Source: Cesiribacteraceae bacterium YIM B00369 (lineage in GTDB: Bacteria > Bacteroidota > Bacteroidia > Cytophagales > Cyclobacteriaceae). From it: 64,000 nucleotides of DNA. Location: positions 1 through 64,000 of the forward strand of contig JAFMYY010000004.1 in assembly GCA_017948555.1 (NCBI GenBank), read 5' to 3'. The position numbers were made by a program, and so were the translations under genes. The notes beneath the pieces are model-generated. The model ran no database searches, had not been told where the DNA came from, and saw nothing but the letters and a program-made list of their open reading frames with translations. This document shows, piece after piece, positions 16,343-25,144 of this stretch (positions are counted from its first letter, which is position 1; each line of letters starts with the position of its first letter).

Positions 16343-17074
16343 ATGGATAATTTTTCTCAAATTAAAAAAAAAGCTGAAAAAGTAGTTTTTTTACTTAAAA
16401 AGCACCGGAAATCTTTTAACCCGGTAGTGGACTTTCCGGCAGGAGAAAAGCTTGCCCTCCTCAACCTTACCTCTTCCAATACCTCATTACTAACGCTCAA
16501 CCTACAGAGCACTTCAGGCTTTGACCAGTTTATCAGCAGCACGATAAAAAATTCCTGCGCAGACATGGCGACAGGGGGTTATCTTGAAAAAAGAGTAATT
16601 TACAGGAGAAGTGATGTTTTTCAGGGAGAGGAAGAAAACCGTTGTATTCATTTAGGGATCGATGTGTGGGCACCTGCTTTCACTCCGGTTTATGCACCAC
16701 TGGATGGTAAAATACACAGTATCAAGGATAATGATGCTTTCGGCGATTACGGACCTACTATAATTTTAGAGCATGAACTGGAGGACACAACTTTTTATAC
16801 TCTGTACGGACACCTGAGCAGAAGATCGTTAAAAAGCCTGGAACGAGGACAAAAAGTAAAAAAAGGGGATTATTTTTCTGAATTCGGGCCATTTCCTGAG
16901 AATGGCGACTGGCCACCACACCTCCACTTTCAGGTAATTATTGATCTGGAAGGTCGTGAAGGAGATTTCCCGGGTGTTGCAGCACCTTCGTTATTGGAAA
17001 AATACAGCACCTTATGCCCCGACCCTAATCTGATCCTGAACCTGCCTGTCCTGAACAATTTTAAATCATCATAG
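16343..17074 (+). CDS. M23-type metallopeptidase-like protein without signal peptide
   Basis: A 243-residue protein whose second half is a LytM / peptidase M23 domain. The zinc and catalytic pattern is present: HLGID (H103, D107), H157 in LYGHLS, and HLHF (H193, H195). The segment CIHLGIDVWAPAFTPVYAPLDG resembles the M23 module found in large cytoplasmic aminotransferase/phosphotransferase fusions. The N terminus is lysine-rich and hydrophilic, with no signal peptide or membrane helix, so export is not evident. It is divergent from the ECF locus and overlaps the convergent transporter gene by 14 bp. The substrate is uncertain. Confidence 0.82.
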   Translation: MDNFSQIKKKAEKVVFLLKKHRKSFNPVVDFPAGEKLALLNLTSSNTSLLTLNLQSTSGFDQFISSTIKNSCADMATGGYLEKRVIYRRSDVFQGEEENRCIHLGIDVWAPAFTPVYAPLDGKIHSIKDNDAFGDYGPTIILEHELEDTTFYTLYGHLSRRSLKSLERGQKVKKGDYFSEFGPFPENGDWPPHLHFQVIIDLEGREGDFPGVAAPSLLEKYSTLCPDPNLILNLPVLNNFKSS

Positions 17075-18350
17075 CCCCGGCAATGGTTGCCGTCATCATG
17101 CAGGCAAGGGTTGCAGCCAGGAGCGCCCGCATTCCCATCCTGCTTAAATTCCCCTGCTGGTTAGGAGCCATACCCCCTATCCCGCCAATCTGGATTGCTA
17201 TGGAACTGAAATTTGAAAAACCACATAAAGCATAGGTTGCTATAATTATTGATTTTTCGTTCAGAACACCTGCCTCTTTCATTTCTGATAAATTCAAATA
17301 GGCTACAAATTCATTTATTACTGTTTTCTGACCAAGGAGACTTCCCACTTCAAGGGTCTGCCCCCAATCCACGCCCATAATAAAAGCAAAGATCCTGAAA
17401 ACCTGACCTAAAAGATATTCCATCGAAAGCCCGTTAAAGGCTCCGCCTGTACTGCCTGAAATAATGCCGTTTAAGTGCACAAGCTCTCCTGTTTTAAAGA
17501 GCAGAAAATTGAGTGCAGCAATAACAGCTATAAAAGCCAGGAGCATGGCTCCCACATTCAGCGCAAGCTTAAGCCCTTCCGCTGCACCCCGCGACAAAGC
17601 ATCTATAAGGTTTACCCCCATACTTTCGCTACTTACCTTCAGCTCAGTATTTATTTTTCCGGGCTCCGTTTCCGGAATCAATATTTTTGAAATTACTATG
17701 GCCGCAGGAGCATTCATTATGCTGGCACTTAATAAATAAACGGCAAAACGGGTCTGCTGCTCCAGGTTGTCTCCTCCCAGAAAAGCTACATATCCTGCCA
17801 ATACCCCACCGGCAATAGTTGCCATACCACCTGCCATCAGGCACATAAGCTCCGAACGGGTCATTCCCGGCACAAACGGACGTACGAGTAAAGGAGCTTC
17901 CGTCTGGCCCAGAAAAATATTTCCTGCTGCCGAAAGGCTTTCTGCTCCCGAAAGGCCCATTGTCCTGGACATTACCCAGGCAATTCCAAATACAATTTTT
18001 TGAAGCAAGCCAAGGTAATACAAGCCTGCTGTAACAGTGGAGAAAAAAATTATTGTCGGCAGCACTTTGAAGGCAAAAATAAAACCCCAGTTTCCGGAGG
18101 GGTTTACCAGTTCCCCGAAAAGGAATTCGGCTCCTTCCTGACTAAAATTAAGGAAAATTACAAAACCTTCGCTCAGCGCTACAAAGGCCTGTGTAACCAC
18201 TTCCACCTTTGTAATAAGAAAGCCGAAAATAAGCTGCAGTGAAATACCCACCACTACCAGTTTCCAGTTAACTGCCTTTTTATTTTGTGATAGCAAAAAG
18301 GCAAAAGCAACGAGCAGAAAAATCCCCAGTGCAGCTCTTAAATATTCCAA
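17061..18350 (-). CDS. CNT-family nucleoside transporter
   Basis: A 429-residue inner-membrane nucleoside/cation symporter of the concentrative (NupC) family. It shows the N-terminal three-helix part, the LSGAESLSAAGNIFLGQTEAPLLVRPFV motif, NAPAAIVISKIL, and the C-terminal GFSNFSSIAIQIGGIGG. The start appears to be TTG (18350), as no ATG lies near the conserved N terminus. It is expected to take up nucleosides. It stands alone between a convergent M23 gene and the etf operon. Confidence 0.93.
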   Translation of the reverse strand: MEYLRAALGIFLLVAFAFLLSQNKKAVNWKLVVVGISLQLIFGFLITKVEVVTQAFVALSEGFVIFLNFSQEGAEFLFGELVNPSGNWGFIFAFKVLPTIIFFSTVTAGLYYLGLLQKIVFGIAWVMSRTMGLSGAESLSAAGNIFLGQTEAPLLVRPFVPGMTRSELMCLMAGGMATIAGGVLAGYVAFLGGDNLEQQTRFAVYLLSASIMNAPAAIVISKILIPETEPGKINTELKVSSESMGVNLIDALSRGAAEGLKLALNVGAMLLAFIAVIAALNFLLFKTGELVHLNGIISGSTGGAFNGLSMEYLLGQVFRIFAFIMGVDWGQTLEVGSLLGQKTVINEFVAYLNLSEMKEAGVLNEKSIIIATYALCGFSNFSSIAIQIGGIGGMAPNQQGNLSRMGMRALLAATLACMMTATIAGAMMI

Positions 18351-18433
18351 TGTTATGCTTAATAGATTATTTTTATAAAGAAAACGAGGAGTTTTACAGC
18401 ATTTCTGAAAACTGAAAGTGTCAGTCCTTTACC

Positions 18434-18464
18434 TTAAAAAAAGCCATACGGTTAAGTATGGCTC
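18434..18464 (-). terminator. Terminator of the etfB-etfA-nuclease operon
   Basis: AGCCATAC / GTATGGCT pair around a short loop, followed on the minus strand by seven T. Confidence 0.85.
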
Positions 18465-18485
18465 TAACTTCTTAGATAATAATGA

Positions 18486-19076
18486 CTAGTTTCTTCTGTT
18501 CATCTCATCCCTGATCTTAGCCGCCTTTTCATAATCTTCTTTGGCCAGGGCATCTTCCAGCAATTTGTTCAGCTTATCGTTGGTAAGGTCCTTCAGAGGT
18601 TCACTTTCCGGCTTGCTTTTCTTCACTGTTTCTTTTGCAGGTTCAGCTTCCTCCTCCTCAGATTCATCTGTTAAAACAATTCCTGCTTCTGATAAAACAG
18701 TTTCGTAGGTATAAATAGGTACATTAAACCTCAGGCCTATGGCAATGGCATCAGAAGGGCGTGCATCCACATCAATTTGCTTAATGCCATTAGAGCATAC
18801 AATTTTGGCAAAAAAGACACCCTCCTTCAAATCTGAAATTAGTATTTCCTCCACTTCAAAGTTAAAACTTTGAGCAAAGGATTTAAACAGGTCATGGGTC
18901 ATAGGCCTGTTAGGTATAATTTTTTCAATTTCAATAGCAATAGCCTGGGCTTCGAACATTCCTATAATAATTGGCAACCTGCGCTTGCCGTGGGTTTCAC
19001 CCAATACGAGAGCAAATGAGCCTGATTGTGACTGGCTTGATGACAGACCCAGAATATCTAGTTTAATTTTATCCAC
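18486..19076 (-). CDS. Bifunctional nuclease-family protein with UVR motif
   Basis: A 196-residue protein. Residues 1-135 are a BFN (DUF151) domain with the signature LPIIIGMFEAQAIAIE and the DARPSDAIAIGLRFNVPIY block; plant and bacterial members have been reported to cleave RNA and DNA. A charged linker leads to a C-terminal UvrB/UvrC (UVR) motif (LNKLLEDALAKEDYEKAAKIRDEM). The start is GTG at 19076, 11 bp after etfA stops, so it is cotranscribed with the electron-transfer flavoprotein. Confidence 0.9.
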   Translation of the reverse strand: MDKIKLDILGLSSSQSQSGSFALVLGETHGKRRLPIIIGMFEAQAIAIEIEKIIPNRPMTHDLFKSFAQSFNFEVEEILISDLKEGVFFAKIVCSNGIKQIDVDARPSDAIAIGLRFNVPIYTYETVLSEAGIVLTDESEEEEAEPAKETVKKSKPESEPLKDLTNDKLNKLLEDALAKEDYEKAAKIRDEMNRRN

Positions 19077-19087
19077 TTTCCGATCGT

Positions 19088-20047
19088 TTATCTGGCAGCT
19101 TTTAATGCCTCTGTTAATTTTGGTACCACTTCAAAAGCATCGCCTACAATGCCATAATCGGCTGCTTTGAAGAAAGGAGCTTCTTCATCTTTATTGATTA
19201 CCACAATCACTTTACTGGCGTTTACTCCCGCCAGATGTTGGATAGCTCCTGAGATTCCGACCGCAATATACAAATTTGGACTAACTTTTACACCCGTTTG
19301 GCCAACGTGTTCGTGGTGGGGCCTCCAATCCATATCAGAAACAGGCTTACTGCAGCCGGTTGCTGCGCCTAAAACTTTGGCAAGATCTTCAATAATTCCC
19401 CAGTTTTCAGGTCCTTTCAGCCCTCTTCCACCCGAAACAACAATTTCTGCCTCAGGGAGCAGCACATCACCTTCCTGCTTCTCAGTGCCGGTAATTTTAA
19501 CTCCAAAATCGGCATCACTCAGTTGCGCATCAAAAACCTCCACAGCAGCTGATCCTCCGGACTCCTTCAGCTCAACAGCATTTTTTCTGATAGCAATAAT
19601 TTTTACATCAGAAGTCATTTCTTCCGTTGCAAATGCTTTACCAGTATAAATACTGCGGGTAACTTTAAAACCACCACCACTGGTATCGGGCAGGCTGGTA
19701 ACATTAGAAACAAAACCGGCATTGGTTTTTATTGCAACACGGGCAGCAACAGGATCTCCAAGAGCAGATTTGGCAAGCACCACTATTTTAGCAGCAGTTT
19801 TTTCCACCGCCTGTGCTAAAACATTGGCATAAGCCTGAATTACGCCATTGTTCAGGCGCTCATCATTAGCATGCAAAATTTTAGCAGCGCCATAATTCCC
19901 TGCTTTTTCAAGCTCCGCCTGATCGATCTGCCCCATATAAAGAGCGGTTACCTCGCCCTGCTGTAAAGAGGCGGCGTAAACCACTGCTTCCAGTGATGAT
20001 TTTTTAATGGAACCATCGGCACCTTCTATAAATACTAATACTGACAT
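19088..20047 (-). CDS. etfA: Electron transfer flavoprotein subunit alpha
   Basis: A 319-residue ETF alpha, which binds FAD and passes electrons from acyl-CoA dehydrogenases to the quinone pool. The C-terminal FAD domain carries the signature: GGRGLKGPENWGIIEDLA, GCSKPVSDMDW, VGQTGVKVSPNLYIAVGISGAIQHLAG and INKDEEAPFFKAADYGIVGD. It lies 69 bp after etfB. No ETF-ubiquinone oxidoreductase or acyl-CoA dehydrogenase gene is in the window. Confidence 0.97.
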   Translation of the reverse strand: MSVLVFIEGADGSIKKSSLEAVVYAASLQQGEVTALYMGQIDQAELEKAGNYGAAKILHANDERLNNGVIQAYANVLAQAVEKTAAKIVVLAKSALGDPVAARVAIKTNAGFVSNVTSLPDTSGGGFKVTRSIYTGKAFATEEMTSDVKIIAIRKNAVELKESGGSAAVEVFDAQLSDADFGVKITGTEKQEGDVLLPEAEIVVSGGRGLKGPENWGIIEDLAKVLGAATGCSKPVSDMDWRPHHEHVGQTGVKVSPNLYIAVGISGAIQHLAGVNASKVIVVINKDEEAPFFKAADYGIVGDAFEVVPKLTEALKAAR

Positions 20048-20116
20048 ATTTTCAAAATTTGAATAACAGTTTTAAAAAAAATTAAAGGATTCACTCCATA
20101 CAATAAAGCAGGATGA

Positions 20117-20854
20117 TCAGATCACCTTCGCCTCGTTCTTCAGCAACTGAACAAGTTCCTCTATATTATCCTTACTGATCATTTTAACCTCGCCCTTCGC
20201 TGGCGGAAGTTCGTAATTCTGAAGTTTTGTTCTGTTCTCTGCCTGTACAGGTTCCCTTACTTCAAGTTTTTTTGTCCGGGCCGACATAATTCCACGCATA
20301 TTCGGAATTTTCCATTCTGCAATAGGTTCCTGGCAGCCTGCCACAAAAGGAAGATCCAGCTCAATAGTTTCCTTCCCTCCTTCTATTTCACGCACTGCAC
20401 TTGCTTTATTGCCGTTTATATCCAGTTTCATTACCGGAGACACCGCTGGCAGGCCTAACATTTCAGCAACCATCCCATGCACCATTCCACCATTAAAATC
20501 GATAGACTCACGGCCCATCAGGATAAGATCATAATTTCCTTCTTTGGCAACCTCCGCAATTTGTTTGGCCACAAAAAAAGAATCAGAAGGAAATGCGTTG
20601 ATCCGGATAGCATCATCGGCTCCTATTGCAAGCGCTTTCCGAATAGTTGGTTCTGTTTCAGCCTCTCCCACATTTAGGGCTGTAACAGTACCGCCACTTG
20701 CCTCTTTTAATTCCACTGCCCTGGCAAGGGCGTAATCATCATAAGGGCCAATTATAAACTGTACCCCTGCTGAATTTAATTTGGTGTTATTATCAGAGAA
20801 TGATATTTTGGAAGTTGTATCCGGAACGTGTGTTATGCAAACAAGTATCTTCAT
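20117..20854 (-). CDS. etfB: Electron transfer flavoprotein subunit beta
   Basis: A 245-residue ETF beta, which pairs with EtfA and binds AMP. It shows the N-terminal KILVCITHVPDTTSKI, the DDYALARAVELKE segment and the LILMGRESIDFNGGMVHGMVAEMLGLP block (family ETF-beta signature region). It is first of three genes (etfB, etfA, BFN nuclease) ending at the terminator at 18434-18464. Transcription is divergent from the TPR gene at 20951. Confidence 0.97.
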   Translation of the reverse strand: MKILVCITHVPDTTSKISFSDNNTKLNSAGVQFIIGPYDDYALARAVELKEASGGTVTALNVGEAETEPTIRKALAIGADDAIRINAFPSDSFFVAKQIAEVAKEGNYDLILMGRESIDFNGGMVHGMVAEMLGLPAVSPVMKLDINGNKASAVREIEGGKETIELDLPFVAGCQEPIAEWKIPNMRGIMSARTKKLEVREPVQAENRTKLQNYELPPAKGEVKMISKDNIEELVQLLKNEAKVI

Positions 20855-20868
20855 AAAACTAAAAATTA

Positions 20869-20901
20869 ATTGATGGATGCTAAAATATAACCCTAAATTT
20901 G
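20869..20901 (+). promoter_or_regulatory. Promoter of the small TPR gene
   Basis: ATTG (20869-20872) and TAAATTTG (20894-20901) are 21 nt apart, a good Bacteroidota promoter. Transcription would start near 20908, 43 nt before the ATG. Confidence 0.65.
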
Positions 20902-20950
20902 CCGTGAAGTTACGGATTTAAGAAAAAAATCAAAACACAATTGAATTGTT

Positions 20951-21277
20951 ATGCATGCAGAGCGAATTATACAATTAAAACAGTTTCTGGAAAAAGATCC
21001 CGATGACCCTTTCCTGCTATATGCTCTTGCAACAGAGTATATGAAAGGCGATACTGAAAAAGCCCGTTTTTATTATGAAAAGTTACTCAGAGAACATCCA
21101 TCTTATGTTCCCACGTATTACCATGCGGCTGCCCTTTATGCATATTTAGAGGAGCAGGAGAAAGCCGCTGCCACTTACCTGAAAGGAATAGAAACTGCAA
21201 AACTGGCCGGCGACAGCCATGCGCTCAGGGAACTTCAGTCGGCTTATGCCAACTGGCAGTTCGAACAGGAAGATTGA
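20951..21277 (+). CDS. Small TPR protein
   Basis: A 108-residue soluble protein made of about two and a half tetratricopeptide hairpins (PDDPFLLYALATEYMKGDTEKARFYYEKLLREHP, then VPTYYHAAALYAYLEEQEKAAATYLKGIE). It probably acts as a protein-binding adaptor. It is divergent from etfB and ends 8 bp from the convergent reductase gene. Confidence 0.85.
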   Translation: MHAERIIQLKQFLEKDPDDPFLLYALATEYMKGDTEKARFYYEKLLREHPSYVPTYYHAAALYAYLEEQEKAAATYLKGIETAKLAGDSHALRELQSAYANWQFEQED

Positions 21278-21285
21278 TGGCAGTA

Positions 21286-22284
21286 TCAGTCCATTTTTAC
21301 AACCAGCTTTCCCAGCTGCTTCCCTTCTTTCATTTTATCCAGCGCATCCTCAATTCTGTCGAAAGGAAGTGGCTCTTCCATGATAGGTTCAATCTTATGC
21401 CGGGACACAAAAGCCAGCATTTCCTCAAATTCTTTATCGTTACCCATTGTTGAACCCTGGAGGCGGATTTGCTTCCAGAAAATTTTTCTTAAGTTCAGGG
21501 AAGAAGGCACTCCCGTTGTGGCCCCATAAATTACAAGTCTGCCACCCGGCTGCAAAACATCAATCAGCTGGTTCAGCTGGTCTCCTCCCGCACTGTCAAT
21601 AACAAGGTCGAAACCACGGTCAGTACTTTTTAAAGCCTCATCGGGCCAGTTTTCCTCAGTATACAGGAAACCGCCTTTTGCCCCTCTTTCAGCAGCAAAT
21701 TTAATTTTTCCCTTCTGCCCTGATGTTACCCACACCTCAGCACCGGCTGCCATGGCAAACTGAAAGGCAAACTGGGCCACCCCTCCTCCTATTCCATTGA
21801 TAAGAACTTTCTCTCCCGCCTTCAGTCCTCCGTTTGTAAAAAGTGCCCTGTAGGCGGTAAGTCCTCCTAAAGGCAGCGCCGCTGCCTGTTCCATACTTAA
21901 ATGGTCAGGTTTTTTATGAACCCTGTCGCAGGCCACCTTTACATATTCAGCAAAAGTTCCATCCACAGGCATTCCAAGTATCTGGAAATCACCTGACTGA
22001 GCTGCCGGATCGGGACCCCAGTTGATGTTCGGATTAATAATAACCTCTTTACCTACCCAGCTGTCATCCTGAGTACAGCCTGCTGCTTCCACAACTCCCG
22101 CACCATCTGAACCTATGGTAACTCCCGTTTTTATGCCCGGGTAGCGGTCTTCCCTTATCCATTGATCTCTGTGGTTAAGTGAAGCTGCATATATTTTGAC
22201 TAAAAGTTCTCCATAGCCGGTTTGAGGCTTTTCCTTTTCAGTCATTGATACTTTTCCATGCGCGGCAAGAATGAATGCTTTCAT
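21286..22284 (-). CDS. Zinc-type (MDR) alcohol dehydrogenase / quinone reductase-like protein
   Basis: A 332-residue medium-chain dehydrogenase/reductase. The N-terminal GroES-like domain (KIYAASLNHRDQWIREDRYPG, GSDGAGVV) precedes a Rossmann fold with GEKVLINGIGGGVAQFAFQFA near residue 160. The structural and catalytic zinc cysteines of classical alcohol dehydrogenases are not apparent, which favours an NADPH quinone or enone reductase activity. The substrate is unknown and the gene is monocistronic. Confidence 0.87.
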   Translation of the reverse strand: MKAFILAAHGKVSMTEKEKPQTGYGELLVKIYAASLNHRDQWIREDRYPGIKTGVTIGSDGAGVVEAAGCTQDDSWVGKEVIINPNINWGPDPAAQSGDFQILGMPVDGTFAEYVKVACDRVHKKPDHLSMEQAAALPLGGLTAYRALFTNGGLKAGEKVLINGIGGGVAQFAFQFAMAAGAEVWVTSGQKGKIKFAAERGAKGGFLYTEENWPDEALKSTDRGFDLVIDSAGGDQLNQLIDVLQPGGRLVIYGATTGVPSSLNLRKIFWKQIRLQGSTMGNDKEFEEMLAFVSRHKIEPIMEEPLPFDRIEDALDKMKEGKQLGKLVVKMD

Positions 22285-22400
22285 TTTAAAAAATCCTGGT
22301 TAAAAAATTGTTACTATTCAAATTACTCCCTGACAAAAGAAGGATTAAAATAAAAATATTAAAAATTCAGGAAAGTTGCCAATGCAGTGGGAGTAAAATA

Positions 22401-22431
22401 GAAAGAGGCTGCCCCCTGAAAGGCAACCTCC
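22401..22431 (-). terminator. Terminator of the catalase gene
   Basis: GAGGCTGCC pairs with GGCAACCTC (one mismatch); a T-rich tract follows on the minus strand. Confidence 0.65.
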
Positions 22432-22461
22432 TCAATTATAATTATACAAATTCAGAAACTA

Positions 22462-24696
22462 TCAGGCAGGCACTTCCATTTTATCTTCCCGCATCCAGTG
22501 GCGGTGCTGGCCTATTGCTTCTATAAAAGCCGTATTAAACTGACTCAGGTCTGATGCATCGCGAATAGTCACCACACCATCCTCATTCACCAGCTCTCCT
22601 TTTTTTCCCATTTCGGCGAGCTTCACCCCCTTTATGTCTGAACTCATTAACAAATCTACCCCGTCGCTTAAGGCACCGATTGGCTTACAGTGTTTGAATG
22701 CTTCGTTAATGAAATGGAGCACATCGCCCTGCTTTTTCATTGCTTCCACACTATCTTTTCCTCCAGGAATAAATATAGCATCGTACATAACAGAATCGGT
22801 AGTGATATGGCTTTTATCCACTTCCACTTCTTGTCCATCGGCGCTTTTAACCATGCCTCTGTACATGGAAACAATCTTAGGATGAGCACCTTTTTCTGTT
22901 AAGGCCTTTTTCACAGCCATCAGCTCCTGGTAGCTGAATCCGTTATCAATAAGAATGGCTACTTTTCTGCTCTTAATGGAATCAGTTTTTTTGGTCCTTT
23001 CCATGCTCAATGCAGGTGAATCTTCCACTGATTTACCCGGAGTAACCTTATCGACAACAGCTTTCTTTACATTCTCAGCCGTATCTTTTACTTTACTGGC
23101 TGCCGGGGACGACGGAGGATCTATGCCTATACCCATTGCAACTTTGGTGGCCAGTTCATGACTGATGTTGTTCAGTATTTCGTTCACCATCCGCATTCTC
23201 ACTTCTTTTGACTGCACTTTTCCCAGCTCAAAATGAAGTGCCTTTACAATATGCTTTTGCTCTACCTGCGACATACTGTTCCAGAAAAGGGTGGCCTGGC
23301 TAAAATGATCCTGAAAGCTTTTGCTTCGCTTCCGGATTTTGTGCCCTTCCACTTTTTCCTGGTAGTGGACATAGCCGTTTTCCTCCTCCGGAGCCGTTTT
23401 AGGATATCCTCCACCCAAAGAGTTAGGTGTGTAATTTATTTTCCCTTTGTTAATTGTCTGCTTCATAAAACCTGCGCCATGGAAATTGTGCACAGGTACT
23501 ACCGGCCTGTTGATTGGAATTTCGGTAAAATTGGCACTGTGGAATCTGTTAAGCTGGGTATCGATATAGGAGAATAAGCGGGCCTGTAAAAGTGGGTCGT
23601 TCGTTACATCAATCCCGGGAACAACATTACCCGGATGAAAGGCTACCTGCTCCGTTTCAGCGAAGAAATTATCCGGATTCCGGTTTAGTACCATTTTTCC
23701 CACGCGCTGCAGGGGCACCAGTTCTTCAGGAACAATTTTTGTTGGATCCAGAAGGTCGAAATCAAAACTATGCTCATCCTTTTCGTCTATCAGCTGCACG
23801 CAAAGTTCAAACTCCGGATAATCTCCCATTTCAATAGCTTCCCAAAGGTCGCGTCGTAACCAGTCGGGGTCTTTACCTGCCAGTTTCTGTGCCTCATCCC
23901 ACACCAGGGAGTGGGTGCCAAGGAGTGGGCGCCAGTGCAGTTTTACAAAAGTACCTTTTCCTTCCTTGTTGATCCAGCGGAAAGTATGTACCCCAAAACC
24001 TTCCATCATCCGGAAACTGCGGGGAATTGCCCTGTCACTAAGCACCCACATAAGCATATGAGAAATTTCAGGCATCAGGGAAGCAAAATCCCAGAAAGTA
24101 TCATGCGCTGCCGATGCCTGGGGCATTTCATTATCCGGCTCAGGTTTAAGTGCGTGCACCAGGTCAGGAAACTTCATGCCGTCCTGGATAAAGAATGGAG
24201 CCATATTGTTCCCTACCAGGTCGTAGTTCCCATCCTCAGTATAAAATTTAGTCGCAAAACCCCTTACATCACGAACGGTATCAGCCGAACCTCTGGAACC
24301 TATTACAGTTGAAAGGCGCACAAACACAGGGGTTTTTATATTTGGGTCCTGCAAAAATTTTGCTTTTGTATATTCAGCCCATGATTTGTAAGGCTGGAAA
24401 TAACCGTGCGCAGCGGAACCACGTGCATGCACTATTCTTTCAGGGATGGACTCATGATCAAAACGGGTCATCCGCTCCCTGAAGATAAAATCTTCCATGA
24501 TGGTAGGTCCCCGCTCACCAACTTTCAGGGAGTTATCAATATCATTGATCCGGACCCCCTGGTCAGTAGTAATATACTGTCCCGCAGGGTTTTCCATATA
24601 ATCATTAAGCTGCCTCTTTTTGGCATCCTCATCAAATTTAAAGGATGATGAATCCTTCTGGTTAAGGTTTTGTCCTTTTTTGTTTTTGTCTTCCAT
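22462..24696 (-). CDS. katE: Large-subunit (HPII-type) catalase
   Basis: A 744-residue clade-2 heme catalase that dismutates hydrogen peroxide. The catalytic His is about H90 (ERIVHARGSAAHGYF), the Asn is in DLVGNNMAPFF (163-164), and the proximal heme-ligand Tyr is about Y377 (RLFSYIDTQ). From about residue 605 a DJ-1/GATase-like domain follows (KVAILIDNGFSYQELMAVKKAL, FIPGGKDSVEAM), which defines the large-subunit group. The length is typical. There is no signal peptide, so it is cytoplasmic. It is monocistronic, with long AT-rich non-coding DNA upstream. Confidence 0.96.
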   Translation of the reverse strand: MEDKNKKGQNLNQKDSSSFKFDEDAKKRQLNDYMENPAGQYITTDQGVRINDIDNSLKVGERGPTIMEDFIFRERMTRFDHESIPERIVHARGSAAHGYFQPYKSWAEYTKAKFLQDPNIKTPVFVRLSTVIGSRGSADTVRDVRGFATKFYTEDGNYDLVGNNMAPFFIQDGMKFPDLVHALKPEPDNEMPQASAAHDTFWDFASLMPEISHMLMWVLSDRAIPRSFRMMEGFGVHTFRWINKEGKGTFVKLHWRPLLGTHSLVWDEAQKLAGKDPDWLRRDLWEAIEMGDYPEFELCVQLIDEKDEHSFDFDLLDPTKIVPEELVPLQRVGKMVLNRNPDNFFAETEQVAFHPGNVVPGIDVTNDPLLQARLFSYIDTQLNRFHSANFTEIPINRPVVPVHNFHGAGFMKQTINKGKINYTPNSLGGGYPKTAPEEENGYVHYQEKVEGHKIRKRSKSFQDHFSQATLFWNSMSQVEQKHIVKALHFELGKVQSKEVRMRMVNEILNNISHELATKVAMGIGIDPPSSPAASKVKDTAENVKKAVVDKVTPGKSVEDSPALSMERTKKTDSIKSRKVAILIDNGFSYQELMAVKKALTEKGAHPKIVSMYRGMVKSADGQEVEVDKSHITTDSVMYDAIFIPGGKDSVEAMKKQGDVLHFINEAFKHCKPIGALSDGVDLLMSSDIKGVKLAEMGKKGELVNEDGVVTIRDASDLSQFNTAFIEAIGQHRHWMREDKMEVPA

Positions 24697-25144
24697 GGAA
24701 GGGAAATTTTATAAAAAAAAATTAAAAAATTAAATTAATTCAGGTCCGCACTGACTCATATTGAAACCGTTTAATAAACTGTCCTTCAATTAATTATAAG
24801 ATCATGGTTCTGTTTACGATTACAACTGAAGTGTTCTCCGAAGGTTTGGGATCCGACAAAAAAATCAAAAAAACGCAACCTTTTTTACAGGCACCTATCC
24901 GGTTAAAAGAAAAAAGGGAATGCAGGGATTGCCTTTAACTCAAAAATCAATTTACAGAAGAAATTACTCTGTGTTTACGATTTACGCGCATTCAAAAAGG
25001 AAAATAAAAACGAAACGGGATTAAAAACTTAAAAAAAAGGATTGGAAATGCTGTTTTTACAGCATCCCCAATCCTGTTTCCTGATTAGTAGTAATCAGTT
25101 ATTAATTACAGTAGCTGGTAAATATCCTCACAAGTACCGCAAAT
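24697..25144. other. Intergenic region between katE and dnaB
   Basis: 448 bp without a supportable gene. It includes the dnaB terminator (25031-25075) and the katE leader. No exact Bacteroidota promoter was found on the minus strand for katE. Confidence 0.6.
25031..25075 (-). terminator. Terminator of dnaB
   Basis: AGGATTGG-AA-ATGCTG and CAGCAT-CC-CCAATCCT form a long stem with one symmetric internal loop; eight T follow on the minus strand. Confidence 0.9.

Noticed and set aside
22634-24648. Plus-strand open frames of 66-133 codons across the catalase gene
   Set aside because: They are antisense shadows of katE with no family resemblance and no promoter.
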